64,000 nucleotides of DNA, from positions 482,559 through 546,558 of the forward strand of contig ML976979.1 of assembly GCA_010015675.1 (NCBI GenBank). The letters are read 5' to 3'. A program made the translations under genes and the position numbers. This DNA is from Byssothecium circinans (lineage: Eukaryota > Ascomycota > Dothideomycetes > Pleosporales > Massarinaceae). Below are positions 32,320 to 43,472 of the stretch, in pieces (position 1 is the first letter of the stretch; every line of letters begins with the position of its first letter). The notes under the pieces were generated by a model. That model did no database searches, was not told where the DNA came from, and worked only from the letters and a program-made list of their open reading frames with translations.

Positions 32320-33816
32320 CTAAAGCTCGAAGTTGTCGAGCCAGTGCTTGACTACAATATAGCCATCTTCAAACCCTTTCTTATCCATCCGTCGAATGAT
32401 GGCAGCGTGTGAGTGACGATGCTTGTGAATATAGACCGGGAACTTCTGGAAACCGACATTGTCCAAGTTTTCGATCATCTTGAACTGATCCTGGGTGAGT
32501 GCTAACGCGGGGAACTCGAGACGCTGGAGCTTTCGGGCCTTCTCCAGATCGGACTCGGAGTTCGAGCCTTCTGGGTGGGAGATGAACGACAGCTTGCGCA
32601 CAAGCGGTGAAATGGGTTGGGTCGGTGAAGCCACTTCTTCACTTCCCTCCTGGAGATACTCCTGCTCTTGAGTATGATTCATGTTCTCGAACATGTCCTC
32701 GACCTCTTTTCGCGCCGTGTTAAGCAGGGGAATGCGATATCCGCCGAAATCAGCACCCGCCTTGCCCTCTTCATGTAAGCGCATCCGTTGACGACTACGA
32801 ACAGACTGAACGGCGGAGTTGAGGAGGAAGAGGGTGGATCCGATCGGAATGAAGATCAGGAAAAACGCCACAAGAGGCGCTCGTTGGAACGCCGTCTTCG
32901 TGGTGTTTTTAAGCCGCTGTGGAAATGCCAGAGCCGCTTCAGATTTCTTAGGCGACACTGGGTTTTGCATGTCAAGAATAACGTCTTCGTATCCGTCGAG
33001 ATAGTTGATCTTAAAGCAGTCAGGCTGCACGAAGGGGTCTGTTTGTGAAATAGACGCAGTGTAGTAGGTCACCGTGCGATCGTTGGCGATGTTCGCATCT
33101 GAAGGTGAAGACCGAAAGTCAACAAATGCTGGATGGAGATTGGATATGGCTCTTACATAGACTGCGATGCTTGAACTGGGCAAGGGCGCGCATGAAGATG
33201 CTATCGGCATCAGCTAGCACAGAGAGAAGAGGCCGCCCGGTGTCTCTGAAAGAATCGATTCCAAACAGTTGTCTCCCGCTGAACGAGAGTGTCCGAGCGC
33301 CGAGGACGTTCCAGACATGATTATGGTATCCGCGAAGAGGAGTCCGTACTCCCAAGTGTGGTGTAGCAAAGGTAGTAAATTGCACCGGCTGAACGGTCTC
33401 GAAAATGCCTTTCGAGTACAGCAATCCAATCGCATAGCGTGCGATCAAGCCGCCAAGAGAGTAGCCTACCACACTGATCTTCTTGATATCGTGTCCACTG
33501 CGAGCAAGCTCGTTGAGCGTCTCTTCGACCTCGTTTGCGACCCGCTCACCGCCCGTCTCGATGCCGTCGTATGTGAAGCTTCCTGCGTTGCGCTTCACGA
33601 CAAGAATATGGAGCTTGTCCTCGGCGTGCTTTTCGCGGAGGGAGGTGCTCAGGAATTTGAGGTGTTCGGGGTTTCCCCACAGTCTGCAATCGCACAGTAC
33701 AATCAGCTATTGAACATGATGTTTCTCAAATATTGGATCGTGGGCGATAAGGTCGCGGGGTGGGCGTCGTCTTACCCATGGACGAGTACGCAAAGGTGGT
33801 CTGGCTTTCCAGCCAT
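32320..33816 (-). CDS. Putative lipase/serine esterase with a membrane segment (DUF676, LPL1/ROG1-like)
   Basis: Three exons, 33816-33776, 33683-33157, 33098-32320; introns of 92 and 58 bp. The product is 448 aa. The start MAGKPDHLCVLVHGLWGNPEHL is reassembled across the first intron. The nucleophile elbow is VVGYSLGGLIARYA, followed by FATPHLGVRTP and LLSVLADADSIFMRALAQFKHRSL and, after the second intron, ANIANDRTVTYYTA. A hydrophobic helix (LVAFFLIFIPIGSTLFLL) lies in the C-terminal half. Family knowledge: yeast relatives include lipid-droplet phospholipase Lpl1 and Rog1. The site of action here is inferred as membrane- or droplet-associated. Confidence 0.88.
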
Positions 33817-34693
33817 TTGATTCGGTTCGCGGGCTTAATGCAGAGATCGATAGGAATTCGGGAGTGCAGCGTGCAGGATGTAGAGTGGGATGCATGGGAG
33901 TAAAATAGATCTCGCGCTCCGTATTCTGTCCGCGGTCTGACCTCGGAGCCAGGAGATAAGAAATGATTGGAGCGTGCACGTGTCAAATGCGAACGACGGG
34001 CCGATTTTTCCTCCGGTTATTCAGCATTTGTCGCCGGACGCTCGTTATCCAACTCCCTTCTGTGATGATTTTTTGAGGTCAGAAAATAGGATGCAAACGT
34101 CATCACCAATCGAAGACCTGCAGGCCCGACCGCCCGGGAGCAAGCGCGACCCTTAAAGCTTGGCGCTACGGGTCCAGCTAAATTTCACCTGGGCACCTCA
34201 CTAGGCACAACATCTCTACCAAAAGAACTCCAGGAATACGACACTCGCTTTGAACGGTATCAAATACGGAGGTTGGACGCGCATAATAGGCTGCGCTGCC
34301 TGGTGATTGGAAATCTAAGGGCAAACAAATGGTAAGTGCCAATTGTCATTTTGCCACCACTGTTCTGGAGGATACTTGGTCTTGAGAAGCACCTGGTCTG
34401 GAGAAGCGCCTGGTCTGGAGAAGCGCCTGGTCTGGAGAANNNNNNNNNNNNNNNNNNNNNNNNNNNNNNNNNNNNNNNNNNNNNNNNNNNNNNNNNNNNC
34501 CTGGTCTGGAGAAGCGCCTGGTCTGGAGAAGCGCCTGGTCTGGAGAAAACGCTTCGCTTTTGTCAAGGCACATGCGACCTTTACCTCATACCAAGGTACT
34601 TGAGCTTTCTTGCGCTCCCTTCGGTAAGTCCAGAAGTAGACCACAATGTGTATTTGGCACTCATGATAAGATAAGCTGCATAAACTGCACACC
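33817..34693. promoter_or_regulatory. Divergent promoter region between lipase and Rex3-like gene, interrupted by a gap
   Basis: The two genes are head to head, 877 bp apart as assembled. The real distance is unknown because 34440-34499 is a 60-base N run inside a minisatellite. Confidence 0.5.
34381..34547. repeat. 17-bp minisatellite with an assembly gap inside
   Basis: The unit AAGCGCCTGGTCTGGAG is repeated about 3.5 times left and 2.7 times right of the N run at 34440-34499. Both edges of the gap are in the array, so the array itself probably caused the gap, and the copy number is unknown. Confidence 0.93.
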
Positions 34694-36667
34694 ATGTGGC
34701 CAGCGTACAGGAATGCCTTCGAAGGCATCAGCCTAGTCAACTGTCCGAATGGGGAAAACTGCGGGCTGCCCAATTGCCCATTCTACCATGAAGATACAGC
34801 CGAAGCCGCTGGCCAAGCCGCTGCGAGGAGAGTGTCAGCCAATTCAGAACCACCTGCAAAACGCCAGAAGCTGGACGATGAAGGTGCATCTCGTCCAGCA
34901 GTCAACGTGGAAGAGGTGGCCGAACCGCACGTCTTTGTGGGTTCAATCGTTTCCAACCCGGCGGACAAAGATGAAGAAGCCCAGCCTGTGCAACACGCAT
35001 CTACGACAAATGGCAAGTCCGATGCCACACTCCCACGTACGGTAACAAAGTCGGTATCGCCTCCCCCGAAGAAGACAGCCGGGGCTGCTCCGCCATCGAA
35101 GGAAGCCAACGTGCCTTTGATGCCACGGAAAATGCCAAATGAGCCAGCTGGCTGGGCTAGGAGATTGGCTATGCTCAAGCTTCTGCATCAGTACACGTCT
35201 CCGTTGAACGAGAAGCTCAAGAGGGCGGTCAAACCGGAGATTCAAGCATTGTACTTGAACGAAAACCAACTCAACAAGTTGACTGTGGACGAGGAGCAGA
35301 GGATCGCAAGGGATCATCACCCGGTCTACGAGAATGTGCTGAAGCAGCGTCTTGTAGCTCTCAAGAAAATGTCTTTGGAGGACTGGGTCAAGGATCGGAG
35401 GGCAGCCATGACTGAAGAACCGCCGAAGAAGGCTGCTCCAAAGAAAATCGTCACTGGACTCACGCCTAAGGAAGAGGTCATCTACCTTTCAACGTTACTA
35501 GCCTCGGAGCAAGCTCAGAAAATCCATGGTGTCGTCACAAAAGTACCGACCGATGCTGAGCTGGCGGAGACAAGAGCTGCGCAAGTTCTAGCGGACTTCT
35601 GGGAAGTGTGTGATCGCTGTGGCACCCGTTTTCAAGTCTTTCCTGATCGACGAGAAGAGGATGGCGCGCTGACGACGGGAGGCAAATGCCAGCATCACTA
35701 TGGCAAGAAGAGTTACTCTAAAGCCCAGCAAGGACAGCCAAAAGAGCCTCCGCATATGACCTGCTGCAAAGAGGTTATCGGATCGCCTGGGTGCATCACA
35801 ATGGATACACATGTATTCAAGATCTCTGATCCGAACCGCATGTCTCATTCCATGCCCTTCATCGAGACACCCGAGAATGACCAAGTTGAGCCCTTTACGG
35901 CGGTGTGCTTCGACTGTGAGATGGGGTACACGACGCATGGCTTAGAGCTTCTCCGGCTCACGGCTGTGGCATGGCCGAGTCACAAACCCCTAGTTGACGT
36001 CTTGGTGCGCCCGATCGGCCATGTGCTTGATTTGAACACTCGATTCTCTGGCGTCACTCCAGAGCAGTTTCTCAATGCGAAACCATACGACCCAGACAAT
36101 CCGAAGCCCAAGCGCTTGGACCTTTGCATTGTCACGCCGCAAAAGGCACGAGAGCTGTTTCTCGAGCATGTCTCCCCCAAGACCCCGGTGCTCGGCCATG
36201 CTATCGAGAACGACTTGAACGCTCTGCGACTAGTCCACCCTACCATCGTCGACACTGTTATCCTCTTCCCTACTAGAAATGGGTTCCCCTATCGCCACGG
36301 TCTCAGGAATCTTGCCAAATGGCACCTCAAGATGGATATTCAGCAAGGCGGTGCTGCAGGCCATGATAGCTACGAGGATGCAAAGACGACCGGTGAGCTT
36401 GTCCGGTTCAAGATTGCGGAGGATTGGAAAGAGAAGCAAAAGGGGAGGTGGTTTATTACTGATGATGGGGTGTACCCGCCGATTCCGTTAGGTCCTGCAC
36501 CATCGACCTCATCGCCGCCTCCGCCGCCTCCATCCTCCCCGCGCCCTCCGGCGCGTGCACCGCCTGCACCGCCCATGATCGCGAGCAATGGGACTGCTGA
36601 CGAGGATGGCGAGAAGAAGCGCGACTCCGTTTCGACTGCGGGCTCGAGCGAGCAGCCACCGCTTTAA
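34694..36667 (+). CDS. DEDDh RNA exonuclease, Rex3/Rex1-like
   Basis: 657 aa, single exon, starting at the ATG in CACCATG at 34694. A CCCH zinc finger lies near the N-terminus (CPNGENCGLPNCPFYH, about residues 17-32), followed by a Lys/Pro/Ser-rich linker. A further Cys/His set (VCDRCGTRFQVF, then CQHHYGKK and CC) may be a second zinc site. The exonuclease domain starts at CFDCEMGYTTHGLELLRLT (first Asp-Glu pair, about residue 405), continues with LGHAIENDLNALRL, and closes with the HDSYEDAKTTGEL motif (final His and Asp). A Pro/Ala/Ser-rich tail follows. Family knowledge: 3'-5' trimming of U5 snRNA, MRP RNA or 5S/tRNA ends. The specific RNA cannot be inferred. Confidence 0.9.
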   Translation: MWPAYRNAFEGISLVNCPNGENCGLPNCPFYHEDTAEAAGQAAARRVSANSEPPAKRQKLDDEGASRPAVNVEEVAEPHVFVGSIVSNPADKDEEAQPVQHASTTNGKSDATLPRTVTKSVSPPPKKTAGAAPPSKEANVPLMPRKMPNEPAGWARRLAMLKLLHQYTSPLNEKLKRAVKPEIQALYLNENQLNKLTVDEEQRIARDHHPVYENVLKQRLVALKKMSLEDWVKDRRAAMTEEPPKKAAPKKIVTGLTPKEEVIYLSTLLASEQAQKIHGVVTKVPTDAELAETRAAQVLADFWEVCDRCGTRFQVFPDRREEDGALTTGGKCQHHYGKKSYSKAQQGQPKEPPHMTCCKEVIGSPGCITMDTHVFKISDPNRMSHSMPFIETPENDQVEPFTAVCFDCEMGYTTHGLELLRLTAVAWPSHKPLVDVLVRPIGHVLDLNTRFSGVTPEQFLNAKPYDPDNPKPKRLDLCIVTPQKARELFLEHVSPKTPVLGHAIENDLNALRLVHPTIVDTVILFPTRNGFPYRHGLRNLAKWHLKMDIQQGGAAGHDSYEDAKTTGELVRFKIAEDWKEKQKGRWFITDDGVYPPIPLGPAPSTSSPPPPPPSSPRPPARAPPAPPMIASNGTADEDGEKKRDSVSTAGSSEQPPL

Positions 36668-37244
36668 AAGGTGGATACGAGCGAGGAGCAATGAATTGAG
36701 GCAAAATCTAGAACCAAGTGAGTTTTCATTTGGTTCTTATGCTTGGGCGCTGCATTGCATTGGAATGGCGTTGGAGTAATCCAAAGGGCGCGACTGGCCG
36801 CTGGACAAAATGTGGGCGGGCATGTATGATGAATAGAGCGATTTTGACGGATGGAGGACGGCCTGGTTTGGGAGGGTTTTGGCACAGCGAGCATTGTATT
36901 GCATTGTCATGGCGTTGGGGTAATTGAGAGGCACCCCATTCAACGCCCGACCATAGCCACGATACCCGACGCAAGCCATGATGAGAGACGTGGCTCGTAG
37001 CATATTGCAGAAGAAATCATTCACCACATCGTGTTCGTTCTTGCTATTGAATTCGAGCTTGTGCAATCTACAAATCATCACTTGGAACATTCACATTGCT
37101 GATTAACGCTCTCTCGGCTCCTCCGATTGGCCGAAGCTCCGGCCATCCATCGCCATCACCGCTCTCCGAACTTTTAGAAATCGTGTTCATCACCGACCAC
37201 GGCGGCCCCCCACGCAGGAAACGTCACGCGCGTCCGTATCCGCA
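36668..37244. other. Spacer with an imperfect short duplication
   Basis: Holds the 3' flank of the exonuclease and the promoter of the DUF3431 gene. ATGGCGTTGG followed by GTAAT occurs in similar contexts at 36752-36780 and 36893-36923, a small diverged direct repeat. Confidence 0.5.
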
Positions 37245-38750
37245 ATGCCCATTCACAGGCGCTTCACCGCTCGAAACGTGGTCCTTGTTTTCTTCGCCTG
37301 GCTCTTCATTGTCTTACTCTTCCACCCCAGGGTTGGGCTTTGGGGACAGGAGACGGACACCACCACGACGGCGCCAGTACGTACGCATACGCACGAGGTC
37401 GGCAACAAGGGGAGCGAATCAAAGCACAACGGAGGAGTGAAATTTGGGAATGATGGAACGAAAAAGGCAGGGAAGAGGAGGACGGCGGTCGTGGTTGCAA
37501 GCCGAACGAGCGAGAATGCAACGTGGTTAGAGGAGCACTTTCCACAGTGGGAGAAATACATATATCATGTCGATGATGCGACGGCGAAGTTGAAGGTACC
37601 GAAGAACAAGGGGAGGGAAGGTATGGTGTATTTGACGTGAGTTTCCACCACTTCAACAGCCCTCAAGCTCTCCGCTCTTCACTTTCCACTCTTAAAAAGG
37701 CATGACTGTCTTGAAGTGAAAAAGCTGATCATTTCATCCCTCATTTCAGTTTCATAATAGATAATTACGCCTCACTCCCCGACAACATCCTCTTCATCCA
37801 CCCCACACGCTACCAATGGCACAACGACGACCCCGACTATGACGGCCTGCCCATGCTGCGTCGTTTCCAAATACCATACCTCGAAGCCGAAGGCTACGTC
37901 AATATCCGCTGTGCATGGAGTCTTGGCTGCCCTGCGGAAATCAAGCCCTATGCTGAAGAAGGAGAACATAGAGAGAACGTACATGCTGGAGGGGACTACA
38001 AGAGGGCATTTCAGGCCTTATTTCCGGGCAAAGAAGTTCCTAGGGAGGTGGGAGTCAGTTGCTGCGCGCAGTTTGCGGCGACGAAGGAAAGGGTGTTGGA
38101 GAGGAAACGGGAGGAGTATGTTAGGTGGAGGGAGTGGTTGATCGGGACGGAGTTGAAAGATAGTATTTCTGGAAGAGTGCTGGAGTATAGTTGGCATAGT
38201 AAGTGGGACACTCTTTTTCTTTATTCTTCTCACATACGGATGGGAGCACACACAGCCACATCTCAGCAGTGGCGTCTCAGATGACCATTTCGATTACACG
38301 GCGACGTATGGAATGACTCCCGCGACCTCTCCAGCTCACCGATGAATCTGCGTCGAACATTGGACGACAGGAAGTCGTGGATGCCCAACATCAGATAAGC
38401 CGTCTGATTATTACGTCCTTGAATGACTCCGCACGAGGCTGAAATTGTGGTCCACTCATCAAGTTGCACGACATCACCAGTTGCTCCAGAGCTGCACATT
38501 TTCTAGCGACAACGCCCTGGGCTTGATCATCTGCTAACACTCTTATCCAGTGATATTTGGCAAGGACGCTGTCCACTGCCCAACCGCGAAAGAATGCTAT
38601 TGTAAGACCTTTGGGCTCTGTAATCTCGACTGCGAAGAGGAGGGCAGCTGTGGACACTACACGCTTCCACCATACAGCACCATACCGATGGGCTGGCCAT
38701 ATGTTGGATTCAAAGGAGAACAACGCATTAGACGAGGACCGGAGGGTTGA
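37245..38750 (+). CDS. DUF3431 family type II membrane protein (putative glycosyltransferase-like)
   Basis: Three exons, 37245-37636, 37750-38198, 38551-38750; introns of 113 and 352 bp. The product is 346 aa. A signal-anchor (VVLVFFAWLFIVLLF, about residues 12-27) is followed by a charged stem, then the conserved core: TAVVVASRTSENATWLEEHFP, YLTFIIDNYASLPDNILFIHPTRYQWHND, VNIRCAWSLGCP, and VSCCAQFAATKERV. The last exon is Cys-rich (AVHCPTAKECYCKTFGLCNLDCEE). Family knowledge: DUF3431 proteins are common in filamentous fungi and lack a tested function; the fold and topology suggest a lumenal or secretory-pathway enzyme (inference). The second intron is unusually long for this locus. Confidence 0.85.
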
Positions 38751-40127
38751 AGTCTTCTTGGTATAGACCGTGCAACGTTTAGCTCTGAGACGTGTCCACT
38801 GACGCTGTGTAGCAGTCACAGCATCGTCCCACACGTTGACACGAACGTGTCATCCATATCACCTCAGCACACGCGATCGAATATCTCCGAACGGTGTCAC
38901 CCTGACCAGGATCGCCAGTGGGCCGACCTGAGAATAATAGGAGGGCGTTAATTAGTTTGGGCACTCACCTGCTCCTACCGAGGGACTTCGACATCGACGA
39001 CTTTTCCTCTGTCCGTTGTCCACGACAATCCGTTTGCGGCGATGAACCCGGATGCGCGCGTACATACACGAAGCACACGAGCAGGCACATGTGTACCTGT
39101 AGCGGCAACAGAGCCCACTGGGTAGACTTTCTCGATAGCACGCGAAATACATACGAATGCAGGATGCATGCTCATACTGTCCAATCCGCGAGTTGAAACA
39201 CAAGGAATAGCAGGGGAGATTTGCATCTCAAGGCATGATTGGGACCGATCGTGCGGGCATATAGCTGCAAAAGGTAGAGTACACCCCGAGCAATCTCGGG
39301 ACGCACTTGCTCGCTTTAGCGGTAGGAATGGTATCGCACGGCAGATTGAAGTATGGTGCATGTGTGATCAGTCATTGGCATGACACATCGCTGAGTTTGA
39401 TAGAGAAAAGGGGGAACGAGGCTGAAGAAAGAAATATATTGAAGCCGCTGTTGGCATCCTGGATACGAACGGTCCAGATTCGATATAAAGGTACAATTCG
39501 CCAGAATCAAGGAAATTGGGTTTCCATGGGTCGGCAAAAATATCAACCTTATTTTGGTGGGGCCGGGCTCTCGAATTTGAGCCGCATACTGACTGTCCAC
39601 CAATCAGACGCGATTCGCAGAGCCGCATCGTCCTCCATTATCCTCCCTCACAGCTGCAGGTCGCCTTTCTTTGCCCACAATCTGACTCTATGCAAGGGCA
39701 TGTCACACGATGTATTGTGTTATCATCCCAGCATCCTTCTGCACCGTTTCCGGCCTTTGTGTGTGTCGTGTGATGAATTTCAGCCTTGTGTTGCACGCCC
39801 TAGTGGGATGAGCAAGATTGCGAACCTTGAATGCACTACGTAGGGCAGCATGATAGAGTTAAGCCCGGACCGATTTGTGAGCTGCAGAGCCTCACAGGCT
39901 CTTATGAAAAGGACGAGATCCGTGGCTGCCACAGTCATGCTTTCAGCCTCAGCAAGGGCAGCAACTTTCATTACCAACTTCTTCCAATCATTGCATTTTG
40001 TCCAACTCACAGTAGCCACACCTTTGCTGCCGTCATTGCGGTTGACTAGGTTCTGGTTCTTCGTTTTTCATCGGTCGCCTCTTGAGGGTTTGACGATTGC
40101 GTCTTGCCTATTTCAGCTGCTGGATTC
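38751..40127. other. 1.38-kb spacer
   Basis: Short overlapping frames only. Nothing recognised on either strand. Confidence 0.45.
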
Positions 40128-42169
40128 ATGCCTATTAGCTTGGATAGGCTTCCCTACGATATCTTGTTCTACATTACTTCTCACCTCGACGTGGACGAAG
40201 TCGTTCAACTTGGCCTATCATGTCGACAGCTCAGGGGACTCTTGCAAGAGAGCACCCTGTGCCGGCGAACGGTAGAAGTACGAAGTTCCATTACCAAACA
40301 TTGAGCTGTGAAGAGAACTAATTGGTGGTAGGACCACATAAAGTACACCAGAGAAGCACGAATTGCGCAGGAACGTGGCCGCAACAGTCTCGAGGCAAGT
40401 GAATAACCTCCACGGCAATTGTTAGATCTTTCACTAAAAATCTTTAGAATTATTTATCCCGTGCCGAAAGAGCACGTTCACTTCAAGACGAGCAAGCCTC
40501 GTATTGCGAGGCACTAAAAGCCCTATACGAGAGGCGCCATGCGCTCTCAAATGCACTTCCCTTCTCTGCACATGTAGTTGGCCAAGGTCAGGGTTTCTGC
40601 TACCGTCAAGGCGTCCTATGCATTCTAGAAGGTAGCATCATCCGTGTTTCGGATGGCCGTGTCTCCTCCGAAGCACTAGAGATTGAACTGTGCTCTTATA
40701 TTAGTGCGGCACCGGAAGCTTCTTCTTCGTCATCTTCGGTCACAGACGAGTATAGCTTTACTTTACTACAGTACAGCGATGAGATCATTACAGTTCTTTG
40801 CGAAAGGAAGAGTCGTCCTAATAACGGGCGTATACTCGCGATCAGCACGAAGCAGGAAGACTGCAACCGACTTATCAGAAAAGTCGCCCTTGAGTCCAGC
40901 TACAAACTCTTCTCCCGACACACGGCCGATTGGCTTTACTACGGGACGTACAGTGCAGTGAGTTCGAATGGTCATCACGAATGGGAGATCCAAGGTGTTT
41001 CACTCACCACGGGAAGACTAATTTCGCCTTTTTCGCTCGAAGGTTTCTTTGGAACAGACATTGGCTCGACAATAGCCTTCGGAATCCACGAAGGTTTCTT
41101 CTACGCCGTCTCAAATCAGACTTCTTTCGAAGTAGAAGAAATAGATTGGACCAGTTTTTACCACTGCATCAGCTTTCCACTCTCGCAACCATTTGGCAAG
41201 AATATCGAAATCAACAAGAAAGTCTACCGTCGCCAACACAAAGAAGGACCCATCCACGACTCCTGGACAGAACTCACCCTTCAATTCGACGACCGTACGA
41301 ATAAACCCATCATCGTGGAATCTCGTCGAGAATGGATTGGAAGTTCGAGTAAACAATTACGGACCTTCTACATGACAGAGTTTGTGTCAAAGGCAACAGA
41401 ACCTGCCGAAGGATCCCCAAGGGCTGAACTCCCAGAAAACGATATCCTGACCAGCACCCTTGATTCATCAAGCAAACCGAATTTTTCCCGCGATGAACCC
41501 CGATACAATCCGTCTTTCCACCCTGAGGTCCAACTGGGAAGTCGACCAGCACGATCCTTCATCCTCGCCCGAACAAAACTCAAAGCCTACGATTTATCTA
41601 GCAACACGTTTGTCGACCTCGTGGAAGATGATCGCTGCTGCCCAAACTCTTCCACGGGACCATGTCTCCGCCTACGTGTCGGATCACGCCGCCCCGCGCC
41701 TCTCGATTGGGAGCCACCATCGTCCTCATCGCCATATTCCAACCGCACATACACACCAAGTATTCATCCAAAGGACTATCAAACCGGCACGGGGGATACA
41801 CTATACCGACACTCAGCGATTAGGATGTGGCCCCCGCCAGCGGATACATGCACGTGCTCGAAACGGCTGCATAATATATTGAACCCGGCATTGCCTTCTG
41901 CTTGCGGTGATGGGATGTCAAGTATGGGAACGAGGAGTGTGACTGGTATTCTTGATGATAGGGCGTTAGTGTATATGCTCAAGAGTGGGAGGGGGTATGC
42001 GGGTGAGGAGGGGGGCTTAGGTGTTGTCGTTATGGTTAGGTTTGACAGGGAGATAACTTCAGGCAAGGCAAAGGATACTATACCACTCGATGGTGAGGGG
42101 GCTAAGGGCGGTAGTGAGCTTCACTGGGAATGGAAGCCTAGGGCTTGCAAGAGCGGAACTTGCTATTGA
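40128..42169 (+). CDS. F-box domain protein
   Basis: Three exons, 40128-40277, 40332-40394, 40448-42169. The first intron is 54 bp (GTACGA..TAG, branch AACTAAT). The second is 53 bp with a GC donor (GAG then GCAAGT) and TAG acceptor. The product is 644 aa. The N-terminal F-box reads LDRLPYDILFYITSHLDVDEVVQLGLSCRQL; joined exons continue TLCRRTVEDHIKYTREARIA and GRNSLENYLSRAERARSL. The C-terminal half has beta-rich, propeller-like segments (WLYYGTYSAV, GSTIAFGIHEGFFYAVSNQ) without WD40 signatures. Family knowledge: F-box proteins recruit targets to SCF ubiquitin ligases. The target is unknown. Confidence 0.85.
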
Positions 42170-43472
42170 ACTCTTCATGGTCTTCCTCGACGGAATAGAG
42201 GGAAGATTGATGGGAGGAATGGAAAGAGCGGAGCCGCAAGAGAAGGCAAAAGGCTGGTGAGCGCACCACAATAGAGTGAGCTTCTGCGACCTCTTTACAG
42301 ACCTGCATTCACCGGTCAGCGTACCCCGCGCGTTCATCGTATCAAAGGACTGCAATCATATCACCCGGCCGTCAGCAATAGCTTGAGATGATTACCCTTG
42401 AATCGAGTCTCTTGTCGACGTGGGGCCACGCAGGCCAAATGGCTTGCCTGTCGTCTGATGCTTCAAGGCCACTAACGTTGCATTGTAGTGCTTAGTCAGC
42501 TTAGGGAGCGGCGCTGACCCATCTTATTTCCTCATCAGCATGATTTTTCCTTGGGGATAGCTGGATTGTATTGGCGTTGCTGTGGTTATTTTTTTCCGTT
42601 TTGGGGGGGATTTTTCTTTTAAAAACAAATGCATGGCGTTGCGGGCCTTGGGTGCTTTCAACATTTCGGATACTTTTTAACAAATTCAACATTTTTCAAC
42701 CTACCTTAGCTCGCCTCCCAATCTTATCAGACAGAACATATTGAAATGCATAACAAACCGCACTCACATGAAATTTCTCGCAGGTCAAATCACGGCCGGC
42801 TGTGTGCCAGGATCATAGTATCGCTATCTTACGCTACCATTCACACACGAGCCAACGAGTCGCAGCAACAAGCATGGATACTCATGAGACGAATGTTTGA
42901 TCACAAACGCCTCCTTCCCAACCCTTCGCCCGGGCTAAAGATTGCAGTGAAAGGAGGAGACAGAGAGAGGAGCAGGCAATTTCACCCAATCATGTGTCCA
43001 GGATCTTCTCCTCCGCGCTCCGTCGAGGGTTGTGATTTGATGTTCATGGCTGACTTTCTCCTCCTGTTCTCCTCTTTTGGCTACTTCAAGCGTTTTTGAT
43101 TGGTGGTGACTTTTGTGAATGAATTTCAAAATTGCCAGTCAGCTTGTACCCAGGTAGGCCTCTTTTAACAAATTTATTATATAACCCAAACATCACGACG
43201 CGCAGAAGAAAACGCAACCCAAGACCAGCCAATCAGCATGACCATGCAAAAAGATTGCGCTCATTCTACCTCTTCAACATTTTCGTGCCCTATTATCATC
43301 ATAAGATGGATTCTTATACCCACAGGCTCAGCATTATCCCGCGAGAGTTGGAGTGAATCGATCCGTTCCCTTGGTTAGCAGCCAAGTGAACTGACTAAGC
43401 GATCTTTGCATCTCGCCGCTGCCGCCGCGTCTCTTCCATCTATCAAAATACGTACCAGGAAATCGATTCCAC
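42170..43472. other. 1.3-kb spacer
   Basis: Nothing recognised. AT-rich tracts lie around 42580-42700 and 43130-43200. Confidence 0.5.

Noticed and set aside
34315..34773. ORFs running through the N gap on both strands
   Set aside because: They exist only because the N run has no stops; the flanks are the 17-bp repeat.
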